Source: Plotosus lineatus
Lineage: Eukaryota > Chordata > Actinopteri > Siluriformes > Plotosidae
Length of the DNA stretch: 64,000 nt
Assembly (NCBI GenBank): GCA_024760905.1
Contig: CM045737.1
Span: forward strand, 9,703,226 to 9,767,225
Direction of reading: 5' to 3'
Within the stretch, counting starts at the first letter, position 1; every line of letters starts with the position of its first letter. The position numbers were made by a program, and so were the translations under genes. Below, piece after piece: positions 43,555 through 55,619 of the stretch. The notes beneath the pieces are model-generated. The model made no database searches. It saw nothing but the letters and a program-made list of their open reading frames with translations, and was not told the origin of the DNA.

Positions 43555-44480
43555 TCATTCATTCAATTTCTTGCACACCTTAACCCTGATTCAGGTCACA
43601 GGGAGGCTGGTGCCCATTTCAGCTGACTCTGTGCAAGGTCAGATTACACCCTGGACAATTCACCAGCCATTGATGGGCAGAAGCTAGCATCTACTATTGA
43701 TGAAAGTCAGCAATGGTTCTTTTACAGGAGCCTCTCACCACAGACAGTGAGACACATGGCCGCCGGCCTTTGATAACTTGAGTTAGCTGCACTATGGGAG
43801 ACAGCTGTGACATCCAACTGTCAGTGGTTGGATAAAGAAGGTGGAGGATTTTAAGTACTTTGGCTCAACAGTCCAGAGCAGTGGAGAGTGTGGAAAAGAG
43901 GTGAAGAAGCGTGTGCAGGCAGGTTGGAATGGATGGAGAAAAGTGTCCGGTGTGATGTGTGATAGGAGGGTATCTCAAGGATGAAAGGAAAAGTGGACAA
44001 GACGGTGTTGTGGCAAGCGATGTTGTATGGTTTAGAAACAGTGGCGCCGAAGAAAAGACAGGAGGCAGAGCTGGAGGTAGCAGAGATGAAATTGTTGAGG
44101 TTCTCTTTGGGGGTAACGAGGATGGATAAGATCAGGAATGAGCACATCATAGCACATGTTGGAGGTTTTGGAGACAAAGTCAGAGAAGCGAGATTGAGAT
44201 GGTTTGGACATGTACAGAGGAGGGATAGTGAGTATATTGGTAGTAGGATGCTGAGGTTGGAACTACCAGGCAAAAGGCCTAGAGGAAGACCGAAGAAAAG
44301 ATTTATGGATGTGGTGAAGGAGGACATGGTAATTGGTGTAAGAATAGAAGATGCAGAGGATGGGGTGAGATGGAGGCAGATGATTCACTGTGGTGACCCC
44401 GAAGGGAACAGCCGAAAGGAGAAGAAGAAGAAGAAGAAGAAGAATCTAGCACCTTACTACCAGGCCACCCCTGCCCCTTA
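43555..44480 (-). mobile_element. tRNA-derived SINE, minus strand, split by an RTE fragment
   Basis: Tail and body lie at 43555-43828. After the RTE insert, the head resumes as AATCTAGCACCTTACTACCA then GGCCACCCCTGCCCC (44442-44478). Confidence 0.7.
43829..44441 (+). mobile_element. RTE LINE 3' fragment inside a SINE
   Basis: Matches the RTE C-terminal third from KKVEDFKYFGST to CGDP, then (GAA)n at 44423-44441. A frameshift at about 43975 and a small deletion at about 44148 (EHIIAHVGGFG) break it. Confidence 0.85.
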
Positions 44481-44724
44481 ATAATTGATGTGATTGATAG
44501 ATATGAAATTAAATAAAAATTGCATTTTGCTCAGTCAGACCAGCCCATTGATTTGTTGTGATCATGAATAAAGTATCAGGCACAATTTTGCCCGGCATTA
44601 CTTTGATCATGTAGCAAACATAAATTGATCTTTATGATTTCTAAGCTCCTTATTCTGCAAAAACAGTATCGTGCTCTTAATTTATCTATTACAGTCTGTA
44701 ATTATCCTCGTGGTTAGCAGAAGG

Positions 44725-45030
44725 ACCCTTACGGTAGTTAGCACATCCGTCTCACAGCAAGAAGGTCCTGGGATCGAGTCTCAGCTTGGGCGTTTCTGTG
44801 TGGAGCTTGCGTGTTCTCCCCGTACTTGCATGGGTTTCCTCTGGGTACTCCGGTTTCCTCATGCTGTCCAAAAACATGCACAGTAGATTAACTGGCTGTT
44901 GCAAATTGTCCATAGATGTGAGTGAGTATAAATGGTTGTGTGAGTATTGGCCCTGTGATGGCCTGGAGAGGTGCCCAGGGTGTACTCTTCTCCCACCTAG
45001 AGTCAGTTGAGATGGGCACCTTCTTAAGTG
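44725..45030 (+). mobile_element. tRNA-derived SINE, family 2, plus strand
   Basis: Head GTTAGCACATCCGTCTCACA with B-box-like GGGATCGAGTCTC, body GTACTCCGGTTTCCTCATGC, then GGCCCTGTGATGGCCTGGAG and the shared tail start. Confidence 0.8.
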
Positions 45031-45920
45031 GCCCAATCATCAGGATCTCCTCTCTGCGTAACATTTGGCGTTAGTTTGGCTGCAGGAGATGTCTTAACGA
45101 TGTTACTTGTAGCACTGAACCGTCTGCGGGGCCCCACTCCAGATTTGAAGGTTTGCCGGTACTCCTTTTCCTTCACATGGATTGGCTGAGACGGTTTTCC
45201 AGGGTGTGGTGCATGGAGCCAGCACATGAGAGCTCTGGAAGATGGATTAGAACTGATTCTCCGTCCACCCTATGAGAGAGGGTGCAGCTACGGGCAGACA
45301 AGGGTACTACGTACTGTATCTCTATCCAGAGCCCCAAGACCCCAGATGAAAAAATATATGTAATCTATTTTTATTTTATTTTTCTTTGCAGTTTTCATGT
45401 ACATGTACCTGATTTGTAGATGTTCTTTACAAACACTATCCTGATCTAATTCAACTGTAATTATCTAAAGGTTGTAGTTTCTCATTAGTCTCACAGTAAA
45501 AAAAAAAAGTTATTCAAATAGTATCCAGAAAAAAATAGTAAAGATTACAAAGAGAAACAGGAGTAAATAAATAATTAATTCACTAATCTATTAACTTTTG
45601 CTTTTATTCTCTATTTGATGTCTGATTGGGGAGGAAACAGGTCTGAGAGGGAAGTCCAGGCATCTCTCTCTCCAGCAACACCCTTCTAGCACCTTCTGGA
45701 GGATACTGAGGAGTTCCCAGACCTGACAGGTATTTAATCTCTCCAGGAGATTCTGCGTCTATCCTATGTCTCCTTACAGTGTAACATGTTGGAAACTATT
45801 CTTTTCTTTATTCATTATCTGTACCACATATCCTGTTTACGGTCTCAGGAAAACAGGAGCCAATCCCAGGCAACAGGGTGGACACATAGACACACCCTTT
45901 GTGCAAAATCACTATATAGT
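45031..45920. other. No supported gene
   Basis: Nothing recognised apart from a short A run at about 45502. Confidence 0.35.
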
Positions 45921-45927
45921 ACAGTAC

Positions 45928-46300
45928 AGTCAGCCCTCTACTTACGAAAACCTCTGAATACGAAAAATCCAGGTTACGAAAAACATTTTCCTAAATTTTC
46001 ACCCTCTGTATACGAAACAAGCTCTTCTTACAAAAAGTGCCAAACACGCCATTCAAAAATTCAAACATTGCACGAGTTGCTCTCTCATTGGCTGTCTCCC
46101 AACATCCCGCCCCACTGGCCTCAAATTGGCCTCCCATTGGCCAGGAGGGAGCTGAATCTCCATAGTACTGTACCCATAAGCTTGTTTGTCACATGCGTAA
46201 ACTAGAGATGTACTGTTGGTTCGTGAGTTTCGTGAGTTTTGAGAGTTTTGACAGTACTGTACTCAATGCAGCTTATTTGAGGAGGTATATACTGTAACAG
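45928..46300. mobile_element. Pogo/Tigger-like terminal segment
   Basis: Starts CAGTCAGCCCTCTACTTACG after TA, followed by repeated TACGAAAA motifs. No matching right end found. Confidence 0.4.
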
Positions 46301-46426
46301 GTTCTCATCAAGAAATGATAAAACATCCAATCACGGTCTGATAATCCTTTCCAGACTGAGTTTGTCTTTAAGAAATGGACATGCCATGTCTGCCGCAGCC
46401 TTCAGTATGTAGGTTTCAACTTAAAG

Positions 46427-47800
46427 CAGTGCTTCTCAATTATTTTCTGTGGCGCCCCTTCTAGGAAGAAAAAAAATACCCCCCCCCCCCAAGCGACTAT
46501 AAATAGTATTACCGTAACCGATGTGATAAGGCCCAGGGCGCTGGAAAAAATTGGAGTGGGTGGGCACTTATTAAAATTATTGCCAGCGGCGTGGAATGGT
46601 AAGTGCTTATTACCATCGAGGTGGAAAACATGAATAATAACAGAACAATAAAAGAGTTTTACTGGTATTTGTATTATTCACTTTGTGGTATCAACCAAAT
46701 TACTTACATGAAAGCTGAAAATAAACAGAAAACCGCATAATTTAAAAAAAGACTGTTTAATTTTCTCTCCCAACATGAATGTCAACTTTAGCACATGTTG
46801 AACCAATCAATACAAAGGTCAACTTTAGCACATGGCACAGAGGACATGGCCAGGAACATCTTTAAATGTATGAAGTTAGTGAGCAGGAGAATCTGGTGAA
46901 AAATACTCGTTATCACTTTCTGATCGATCCATATCTGGCTCATCGCTCCATTCATTCAGAGCATCCCAGAGTTTCGCTGTAGCAGTTTCTAATGCTTCAT
47001 CTTGTTGGACTGGCAAATTATTTTTCTGTTTTTTTTAAAGCATGGCAGAACAATCAAATGTGTTGTTACTGATGAACATTATAGACATTCCCCAGTGGCA
47101 GGAGCTCTTGAAATACAATGTAAACTCACTTTTACAGGCAGTGAACGCCTCATTACAGAAACCGATCGAATAAAATTAACTTGATGTACCATTTTGCTCC
47201 GAGTACACATGGGCGGTTATTAGAAGATAAAAAAACCCGGGGCTTAATTGCAGCAGTTCCCAGTACACATGGGCGGTTATTAGACTTAAGTTAAAAAAAA
47301 CGCTCGGCTTTTGGAGCAGTCGCTTATTACGTTGATTATGGTATTTGTCTATAAAATTGTTATTAGTACACCTCTGCATAACATTGTATCTTTATTAACA
47401 TTAAAAACAAAAAAAAAGAAAAATATATAGTTCAACTTACATTAAAGAAAAACTTAATGAACATTGTTTTTAATCTGTAATAGAAAAGATTTAAAGTGCA
47501 CCTGAAATAATAACAAATACATTCTTATTTAAACTCATTCTACTTATTTATGTCTTTATATCTCCGTCTCTCTCCACCATTCTCTTCGTATCCTGTTGGA
47601 AATTTTTCCGTGTTGTTTCTTGAGGGGTTCTTTACTGCAACTTCATAAGGTTTGCTCGTGCGAAAACCATAACGCGACAATGAGGGCGCCACTGCCAACT
47701 AGTGGAGTGGAGATGCAATTACACTTAATTCCGTAGACTATTCCAGAAAAACATGTTCCTCAGGGTCGTAGGCGACTCCCGTGGCATCCCATACTGGCGC
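46427..47800 (+). mobile_element. hAT-like element copy containing a nested insertion
   Basis: Left end CAGTGCTTCTCAATTATTTT. The body outside 46510-47343 matches the reverse complement of 56090-56527 (GCGCCCC, CTATAAATAGTAT, ACACCTCTGCATAACATTGT). The right boundary is uncertain. Confidence 0.65.
46510..47343. mobile_element. DNA transposon with TACCRTAA terminal repeats, nested in the hAT-like copy
   Basis: Ends TACCGTAACCGATGTGATAAG-like (46510) and CTTATTACGTTGATTATGGTA-like (to 47343) are inverted repeats. The core 46770-47240 is shared with 700-1240. The copy at 56 kb lacks this block. Confidence 0.7.
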
Positions 47801-47949
47801 GCCCCTGATTGTCAGTTTGTTTGTGTACAAAATTCTAACCGTGCCCTTGGCTTGCATAGATTTTGACAAAAATTACTGTGGCCACTACTCAACCTAATTT
47901 GCAGAGATACTGTATACAGTATTTGTTTTAGAGTTTAATTATCTGTTTA

Positions 47950-48190
47950 ATGAGTTCATGTTCAGTGTTGCCTAAAGGTTTGTGTGTGTGTGTGTGTGTG
48001 TGCGTGTGAGGAGGGGGATTGGGTTGGGTTAGGTTGATGGTGCACAAAGGACCGTCACACTGAGAACCAATCAGAACACCATTAGTTCTGAACTGTCCAT
48101 ACTCCCAGCATGCACCTCTGCAGTCAAACACACCAAAAAATCTTTAAATTTAACTCTTTAATGGGTAATTTTTTTTAATTTCGTTATACT
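47950..48190 (-). repeat. Dispersed repeat, copy 2
   Basis: Reverse complement of the 30490-30735 repeat (GAGGTGCATGCTGGGAGTAT, GATTGGTTCTCAGTGTGACG), also adjoining a (GT)n/(CA)n run at 47979-48002. Confidence 0.6.
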
Positions 48191-48439
48191 TTATTCAGTA
48201 TAAATGTTGCATTCAGTTCAGTTCTTTGAATAATTGTAATGGTTTGAATTAGAACTAACCATGGATAGATAATGTTAGGTTGAACGTTCATATTTATAGA
48301 CCCACCAGAAAACCGTTAAGAAGTATTACATCAACTCCATGTCATTCCTGAATGAATGAATCAATCAATGTAGAAGGAGAATGTTGATAGATTAGGGCCT
48401 GGGTTGTTTGTGACAAGCATGGGTTGGATGCCCGAGGGC

Positions 48440-49608
48440 TGCACCTCCCACACGGTGGTCAGAGGGCGGGCCACACCCAGAAAAAGTTTTAAAATTGATG
48501 TGCATTGTGGGCCCATATTTATGAGAAAATCAGACAAATTAGAAGCAAAAAAAAAAAAAAAAACCTTCTAGTTTATATTATAAAAAATAGTATTTGTTAC
48601 AAGAATAGTAGACTTACTTCTTAAAGGAAAGTACATAAAACTTCTTATTTGAAAAATCTAACAGTTACCTTGCGAATATAGAACATTTGTGAAATGTGGA
48701 AAGAGAAATTCGAGAATTATGATATATCTACAATACATTTATGTAATAAATAAAAAAATGAATGGTTAACTTTTATGCACAAAATTATAGAATTTAGGAA
48801 AGTGAAATAATATTTTTCAGGTATATTTATAAATCTATACGTAATTTATGGACTCATCAAAGGGGTGCTTCCTTTGGCCCCCTAATATCTGCCACTGACG
48901 CAGATTTTCTTTGTTCGAAATGAAATGTCATGAAATGAAATGAAATGTTCAATGTAGGACCTAACGAGCGTTATGTAGATCTATTCGTTAACGTAGCCCA
49001 AGTCAAGTACATGAATTTTCGTCTCTGTAGAGTGTGGCGTGCATCCATTACGAATAAGATTAGGCTAGTTCAGTTGGGGCGAGTTTTCTCTATCGCTCAG
49101 TGCAATCAAGAAATAATTTGTGTTCAAACATGACATAAAACTTTTTTACCTATTTCATGAGATACGGATGTTTCCGATACAGTGGAATCATAGGTCTTGA
49201 GTCGCTTCCACAACATATTGGTTGGTTGTTTAGATCTACTTTGCTTCAGCGCCATGCTTGTCGGTACGACTCACATCAGTTTGGACTACAGTATATTTTA
49301 CCCCAGTTTGTACGACCCGTTACGATCTAAATCGACACGGGAGCGCAGGCACATGGCACAGATATAAAAAGCGCCGCGCTGTTGCATGAGGTAGCAATGA
49401 ATGAGGTAGCATAGTGCATCATGGGATATCGGAAGTGAACCGATTGAGAAATGATCAAAACAAGTGATTGGGTTGTCAAGTATATGGCTAACAAAGCCAT
49501 GAAAATGTTTTTATTAAAGATTGTTACTATATTATTAAATATTACTCTTTACTATTATAAAATATAACCTACGCTAGGCTAATAGTAGCCAGCACTTCCG
49601 CGGGCACT
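48440..49608 (-). mobile_element. hAT-like element, right inverted copy
   Basis: Contains in reverse the same exon-like ATG frame (49253 down to about 49151) and the donor GTAAAAAAG. Also shared are CCCCTAATATCTGCCACTG (48880-48898) and the A/T tail. An A run at 48549-48564 is private to this copy. Confidence 0.6.
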
Positions 49609-50130
49609 TAAGTGCATCACAGTTTTTTGTTTTAAATATTCATTCAATTAAAAAAATAAGGAAATTAAAGAATAGGGGGGAAAGTTAAGGAAAATGCCGC
49701 AAAACAAGGCCAATTATACAAAACAACCCCAAAAAAACAAAAACAAAAAAACAACCCAAAATTCCCCATCAAAACTACTTACATTTTTATGTGCTCAAGA
49801 AATTCCTATGTGGGTAAAAGCACAAAATAATGACAATAAAGAATCTTGAATCTTGAGGTGTGCATCTGAGTGCGTGCACGCGCATCTGTGTGTGTGTGCG
49901 TGCGTCTGTATGTGGGTGTATTTATATTTTATTTATATCTCATGCATTATTTTTGAATGTTTAATTGTTATTATAAGCATTTATAACGTTCGATATGTAT
50001 TTATTGATATTATATACACATATACATGGACATATACGTCAGTCAGGGGGGTCAATCCTACTTCGCAGAAATTGGCAATAGAGGGGGGTCTTGGTCCCCA
50101 TTAACCGTGGAAAGTGAGGATCCCTATATA
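49609..50130. mobile_element. Pogo/Tigger-like MITE copy
   Basis: Shares AAATTAAAGAATAGGGGGGA, GAGTGCGTGCACGCGCATCT and the right end GTGAGGATCCCTATA. The left terminus is missing; it joins the hAT-like copy directly. Confidence 0.6.
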
Positions 50131-50145
50131 TATATTAGTCCTTCT

Positions 50146-50850
50146 CAAAAAATTAGCATATTGTGATGAAGTTCATTTTTTTCTGTAATGTACTGATAAA
50201 AATTAAACTTTCATATATTTTAGATTCATTGCACACCAACTGAAATATTTCAGGTCTTTTATTGTTTTAATACTGATGATTTTGGCATACAGCTCATGAA
50301 AACCCAAAATTTCTATCTCAAAAAATTAGCATATCATGTTCAGGTAGTCTAAATGAGCTATTAACCGAATCATCTGAATCAACAAATTAACTCTAAACAC
50401 CTGCAAAAGATTCCTGAGGCTTTTAAAAACTCCCAGCCTGGTTCATTACTCAAAACCGCAATCATGGGTAAGACTGCCGACCTGACTGCTGTCCAGAAGG
50501 CCATCATTGACACCCTCAAGCAAGAGGGTAAGACACAGAAAGAAATCTCTGAGTGAATAGGCTGTTCCCAGAGTGCTGTATCAAGCCACCTCAGTGGGAC
50601 GTCTGTGGGAAGGAAAAAGTGTGGCAGAAAATGCTGCACAACCAGAAGAGGTGACCGGACCCTGAGGAAGATTGTGGAGAAGGGCCGATTCCAGACCTTG
50701 GGGGACCTGTGGAAGCAGTGGACTGGGCTACAGGTGCCGCATTCCCCAGGTCCAGCCACTTTTGAACCAGAAACAGTGGCAAAAGCACCTGACCTGGGCT
50801 ACAGAGAAGCAGTACTGGACTGTTGCTCAGTGGTCCAAAGTACTACAGTC
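50146..50850 (+). mobile_element. Tc1-like transposon, 5' part, cut by an RTE insertion
   Basis: Terminal region TTCTCAAAAAATTAGCATAT, then transposase N-terminus in one run of codons: GKTADLTAVQKAIIDTLKQE, GKTQKEISE, a TGA, GCSQSAVSSHLSGTSVGRKK, TTRRGDRTLRKIVEKGRFQT. This is the paired helix-turn-helix region. The catalytic DDE domain is absent because RTE sequence starts at 50851. Confidence 0.82.
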
Positions 50851-53241
50851 TGGCGTAAAACTCCAAAATAAACATGCGAATGATCAAAACAAATTTAATA
50901 CCGGATCGGTCAAGGCCTGGGTTAATAATGACCGCCATCAGTGCTGTTAGTGAACAGGGTGCTGGAGGAAATTGGACTACTGTTGGTCGAAGAAGGAGAG
51001 GCGGGAGGTGTGTCCATAGGCAGAGAGAGAAGAGGAAAGGCATGAGTCTAGGATTGAAAGTAGGGACTTTGAATGTTGGAACTATGGCAGAAAAGGGTAG
51101 AGAGCTGGCTGACATGATGCAGAGGAGGAAAGTGGACATACTATGTGTTCAGGAGACCAGGTGGAAAGGTAGCAAGGCTAGAAGCTTAGGAGCAGGGTTT
51201 AAACTGTTGTTTCATGGTGTGGATCGGAAGAGAAATGGAGTCGGAGTCATCTTGAAGGAGGGGATGGTCAAGAATGTTCGAGAAGTGAAAAACGTGATGA
51301 GTGTCATGTTAGAAATTGAAGGTGTGATGTTCAATGGCGTTAGTGCTTATGCCCGACAGGCAGGATGTGAGCTAGAAGAGAAGGAGAGATTCTGGAGGGA
51401 GTTAGATGAAGTGATGCAGAATACCCCCAGAGGTGAAAGAGTGGTCATTGGGACAGACTTCAATGGACATGTTGGTGCAGGAAACAAAGGGGACGAGGAA
51501 GTGATGGGCAGGTTTGGTATCCAGGACAGGAATGCAGAAGGACAGATGTTGATCGATTTTGCAAAAAGGATGGAAATGGCTGTGGTGAATACTTTCTTCC
51601 AGAAGAAACAGGAGCACAGGGTGAGTTATAAAAGTGGAGGTAGGAGCACACCGGTAGACTACATCTTGTGCAGGCGATGTAATTTGAAGGAAGTCAGTGA
51701 CTGCATAGTAGTAGTGGGCGAGAGTGTTGCCAAACAGCATAGGATGGTGGTGTGCTGGATGACGCTGATGGTGAGGAAGGTGAAGAAGGCAAAGGCAGAG
51801 CAGAAGACAAAGTGGTGGAAGCTGAAAGAGGAAGTGTTGTGTTGTCTTCAAGGAGTAGTTGAAACAGGCTTTGGGTGGTCAGGAAGTGCTTCCAGATGAC
51901 TGGACAACTACAGCTAACGTGATCAGGGAGACCGGTAGGAGAGTTCTTGGTGTGTCCTCTGGAAGAAAAGTAGATAAGGAGACTTGGTGGTGGAATGAGG
52001 AAGTGCAGGAGTGTGTACAAAGGAAGATCTGAGCTAAGAAGTGGGACATAGAGAGGACTGAAGAGAGTGATAAAGGACAGAGAGGGAAATGTATTGACTG
52101 ATGACAGAAGTGTGATGGGAAGGTGGAAAGAGTACTTTGAAGAGCTGATGAATGAGGACCAAAGAAGTAGCAAAGAATAGTAAGGGTGAAGTGAGGAGGG
52201 CATTGAAGAGGATGAAGAGTGGAAAGACAGTTGGTCCTGATAACATACCGGTGGAGGTATGGAAGTGTCTAGGAGAGGAAGCAGTAGATTTCCTGACAAG
52301 AACATTCAACAAGGTCTTAGAGAGTGAGCAGATGCCGGAGGAATGGAGGAGAAGTGTGCTGGTGCCCATTTTTAAGAACAAGGGAGACGTGCAGAGTTGT
52401 GGCAACTACAGAAGGATAAAGTTGATGAGCCATACGATGAAGTTATGGGAAAGAATAGTGGAAGCTAGACTAAGGGCAGAGGTCAGCATTTGTGAACAAC
52501 AGTTTGGTGTCATGACAAGAAAGAGCACCACAGATGCAGTGTTTTGCTTTGAGGATGTTAATAGAGAAGTACAGAGAAGGTCAGAGGGAGCTGCATTGTG
52601 CCTTTGTGGATCTGGAAAAAGCATATGACAGGATGCCGAGAGAGGAACTGTGGTATTGCATGAGGAAGTCTGGAGTGGCAGAGAAGTATATTAGAGTGGT
52701 GCAGGACATGTATGAGAGATGTAAGACAGTGGTGAGGTGTGCTGTCAGTGTGACAGAAGAGTTCAAGGTGGAGGTGGGACTGCATCAAACATCAGCTCTG
52801 AGCCCCTTTTTGTTTGCTATGGTGATGGACAGGCTAACAGACGAGGTGAGACAAGATGTCCCATGGACTATGATGTTTGCAGATGACATTGTGATCTGCA
52901 GTGAGAGCAGAGTACAAGTGCAGGAAAATCTAGAGAGATGGAGGTATGCCCTGGAAAGAAGAGGAATGAAGGTTTGCCTCAGTAAGACAGACTACATGTG
53001 AGACAAAGTCAGAGAGGCTAGATTGAGATGGTTTGGACATGTACAGAGGAGGGATAGTGAGTATATTGGTAGTAGAATGCTCAGGTTGGAACTATCAGGC
53101 CTAGAGGAAGACCAAGATTTATGGATGTGGTGAAGGAGGACATGAAGGTAGTTGGGGTAAGAGAAGAAGATGTGGAGGATAGGGTGAGATGGAGGCAGAT
53201 GATTCGGGCGACCCCTGAAGGGAACAGCTGAAAGGAAAAGA
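50851..53241 (+). mobile_element. RTE-clade LINE copy with internal deletions
   Basis: The 5' truncation removes about 90 bp relative to the full copies. The endonuclease frame (50874-51899) retains VQETRWKGSK and GTDFNGHVGAGN, where D replaces the usual A-D context residue. The RT frame shifts at about 51838, 52150 and 52545 but keeps FVDLEKAYDRMP and MMFADDIVIC. A deletion at about 53000 joins DYM to DKVREARLRW. It ends GAACAGCTGAAAGGAAAAGAA. Confidence 0.87.
50874..51899 (+). pseudogene. RTE LINE ORF, endonuclease segment of the third copy
   Basis: 341 codons with KVGTLNVGTMAEKGRELADM, CVQETRWKGSKARSLGAGFK, RVVIGTDFNGHVGAGNKGDE and TPVDYILCRRC. It closes after EEVLCCLQGVVE because the segment ECRVVFKEELKQALG is out of frame. 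Confidence 0.83.
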
Positions 53242-53420
53242 ATTCTTGAAAATAAAAATGTATAATGTTTTGACGTGTTTTGCAACTACTAATTATCATC
53301 TACATGTAATTTTAGGTTGCAGATGTCTAACCCGTCACAGTACAAGTCAGACAATGATTATTTAAATAATTTTTACTCCTCTGAAATTATTGCAGTAATA
53401 CGCTTTAATCAATTATGTAC

Positions 53421-53673
53421 TAGTCCTTCTCAAAAAATTATCATATTGTGATAAAGTTCATTTTTTTCTGTAATATACTGCTAAAAATTAAACTTTTATA
53501 TATTTTAGATTCATATATATCATATATTCATATTCAATACTAAAACAATAAAAGACCTGAAATATTTCAGTTGGTGTGCAATGAATCTAAAATATATGAA
53601 CGTTTAATTTTTATCAGAACATTACAGAAAATATGAACTTTATCACAATATGCTAATTTTTTTAGAAGGGCTA
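53421..53673. mobile_element. Tc1-derived MITE with long inverted arms
   Basis: Two TA dinucleotides (53421-53422, 53672-53673) bracket about 100-bp imperfect inverted arms (GTCCTTCTCAAAAAATTATC versus GCCCTTCTAAAAAAATTAGC in reverse). The sequence matches the terminal region of the Tc1 at 50146. All coding sequence is deleted. Confidence 0.85.
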
Positions 53674-53679
53674 GTATGT

Positions 53680-54485
53680 CCGCATCCCAGGAACCTCACT
53701 TTGCGACCCCTTTGCAAGGCCTTCAAAAATTTAACATTTCATTTTCCGCTTTATTCTTTGCATTTCAAAAATATGCGGGTGGGTGAAATAAGCTCCACCT
53801 CTCACACAACATATATCTAATGGATGGTAATTTGATCAGATCCTCAGTTTGATTTTATAAATCATCAAACAAGATGTATAATAAAATTACTTTAGTGTTA
53901 GATGATAAATTGTGTACAAACAAAAGTCAAAATGCACGAAAGAACACAAATTGTTTGTAGTTACAGCACGCAACGCAGCATGGGAAATCCCTTCAGTGAC
54001 AACATCTCGTTCAGCCGGTTTCTGCCATAGATATCATATAAGATAACTAGCACTTCTACAAAGACTCCCGAGCCACCATCTTATTAGTTGCCACTGACAT
54101 GCTAGCCTCCGAACAAACATCTTCGTTTGAACAGCTTATTGTATCTTACCTAAAAAGCCTGTACATTTTTGGGAATATGAAGCTACATAGTAACAGCATT
54201 ACTACGCATACAGTATTGTTATATTATAGTTTAGTTTTGTTCACGCTATTGTCGATTTGAGGCGTATTTTGTGTTAGGAGCAACTACCAAGATGACGGCG
54301 CACAAAGGAAGGGAAAAGAGTTCCGCTGAGAATGTAGCTTATTGATCTTTTAAATGTCAATATTGAAAAAAAAAATATTATGTTTTCAAATTCGAATCTA
54401 AAGGGCGGCCATGTTGGAGAGACCAACGTGCTGTCAGACTCCATTGTAATTATGATATACTTTTGAAATAATAATCCAGAAGATG
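53680..54485. other. No supported gene
   Basis: Contains AAGATGACGGCGC (54290) and GGGCGGCCATGTTGG (54404), reminiscent of YY1-type sites, without a recognisable exon. Confidence 0.3.
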
Positions 54486-54489
54486 GGAG

Positions 54490-54592
54490 CTGGGGACAGT
54501 CATGACAACCGGTTGACTGTGGGGCTCGAACCCCCAAACTTGGGATCAGTAATCCAAAATTCTACCAACGGCCCACCACTGCCCACTATTCT
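54490..54592 (-). mobile_element. SINE family 1 head fragment
   Basis: Reverse of the tRNA-like head (GGGGCTCGAACCCCCAAAC, GGCCCACCACTGCCCA). Confidence 0.75.
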
Positions 54593-54593
54593 T

Positions 54594-55612
54594 ATTTTCC
54601 TTTCGGCTGTTCCCTTCAGTGGTCGCCACAGCAAATGATCAGCCTCCATCTCATCTTATCCTCTGCATCTTCTTCTCTTACCCCAACTACCTTCATGTCC
54701 TCCTTCACCACATCCATAAATCTTCTCTTTGGTCTTCCTCTAGGCCTTCTGCCTGGTAGTTCCAACCTCAGCATTCTACTACCAATATACTCACTATCCC
54801 GCCTCCTCCTTTGAACATGTCCAAACCATCTCAATCTAGCGTCTCCGACTTTGTCTCCAAAACCTCTTACATGTGCAGTGCCTCTGATTCTATCCATCCT
54901 CGTTACTCCCAAAGAGAATCTCAACATTTTCATCTCTGCTACCTCCAGCTCTGCCTCCTGTCTTTTCTTCAGTGCCACTGTTTCTAAACCATACAACATT
55001 GCTGGCCTCATCACCATCTTGTACAGTTTTTCTTTCATTCTTGCAGATACCTTCCTATCACACATCACACCGGATACTTTTCTCCAACCATTCCAACCTG
55101 CCTGCACACGCTTCTTCACCTCTTTTCCACACTCTCCATTGCTCTGGATTGTTGAGCCGAAGTACTTAAAATCCTCCACCTTCTTTATCTCTGCTCCCTG
55201 TAACCTCACCGTTCCTCTTGAGTCCTTGTCATTCATACACATGTATTCTGTTTTACTGAGGCTAATCTTCATTCCCCTCTTTTCCAGGGCATACCTCCAC
55301 CTCTCTAGATTTTCCTGAACTTCGTTCTCTGCTCTCACGACAGATCACAATGTCATCTGCAAACATCATAGTCCATGGGGAATCTTGTCTCACCTCGTCT
55401 GTCAGCCTGTCCACCACCATCGCAAACAAGAAGGGGCTCAGAGCCGACCCCTGATGCAGTCCTACCTCCACCTTGAACTCTTCTGTCACACCAACAGCGC
55501 ACCTCACCACTGCCTTACATCTCTCATACTCTGCACGTCTCCCTTGTTCTTAAAATGGGCACCAGCACACTTCTCCTCCATTCCTCCGGCATCTGCTCAC
55601 TGTCTAAGATAC
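54594..55612 (-). mobile_element. RTE-clade LINE 3' copy, minus strand, with deletion
   Basis: Encodes on the minus strand LHQGSALSPFLFAMVVD, MMFADDIVIC, FKYFGSTIQSNGECGKE, PGRRPRGRPKRRFMDVVKED. At about 55530 the RT frame jumps to the upstream EEWRRSVLVPIL... block, a deletion of about 0.35 kb. Confidence 0.87.
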
Positions 55613-55619
55613 TGAACTG

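Noticed and set aside
47928..48131. 68-codon minus-strand frame
   Set aside because: It runs through a (CA)n and lies in a dispersed repeat; no evidence of a real protein.
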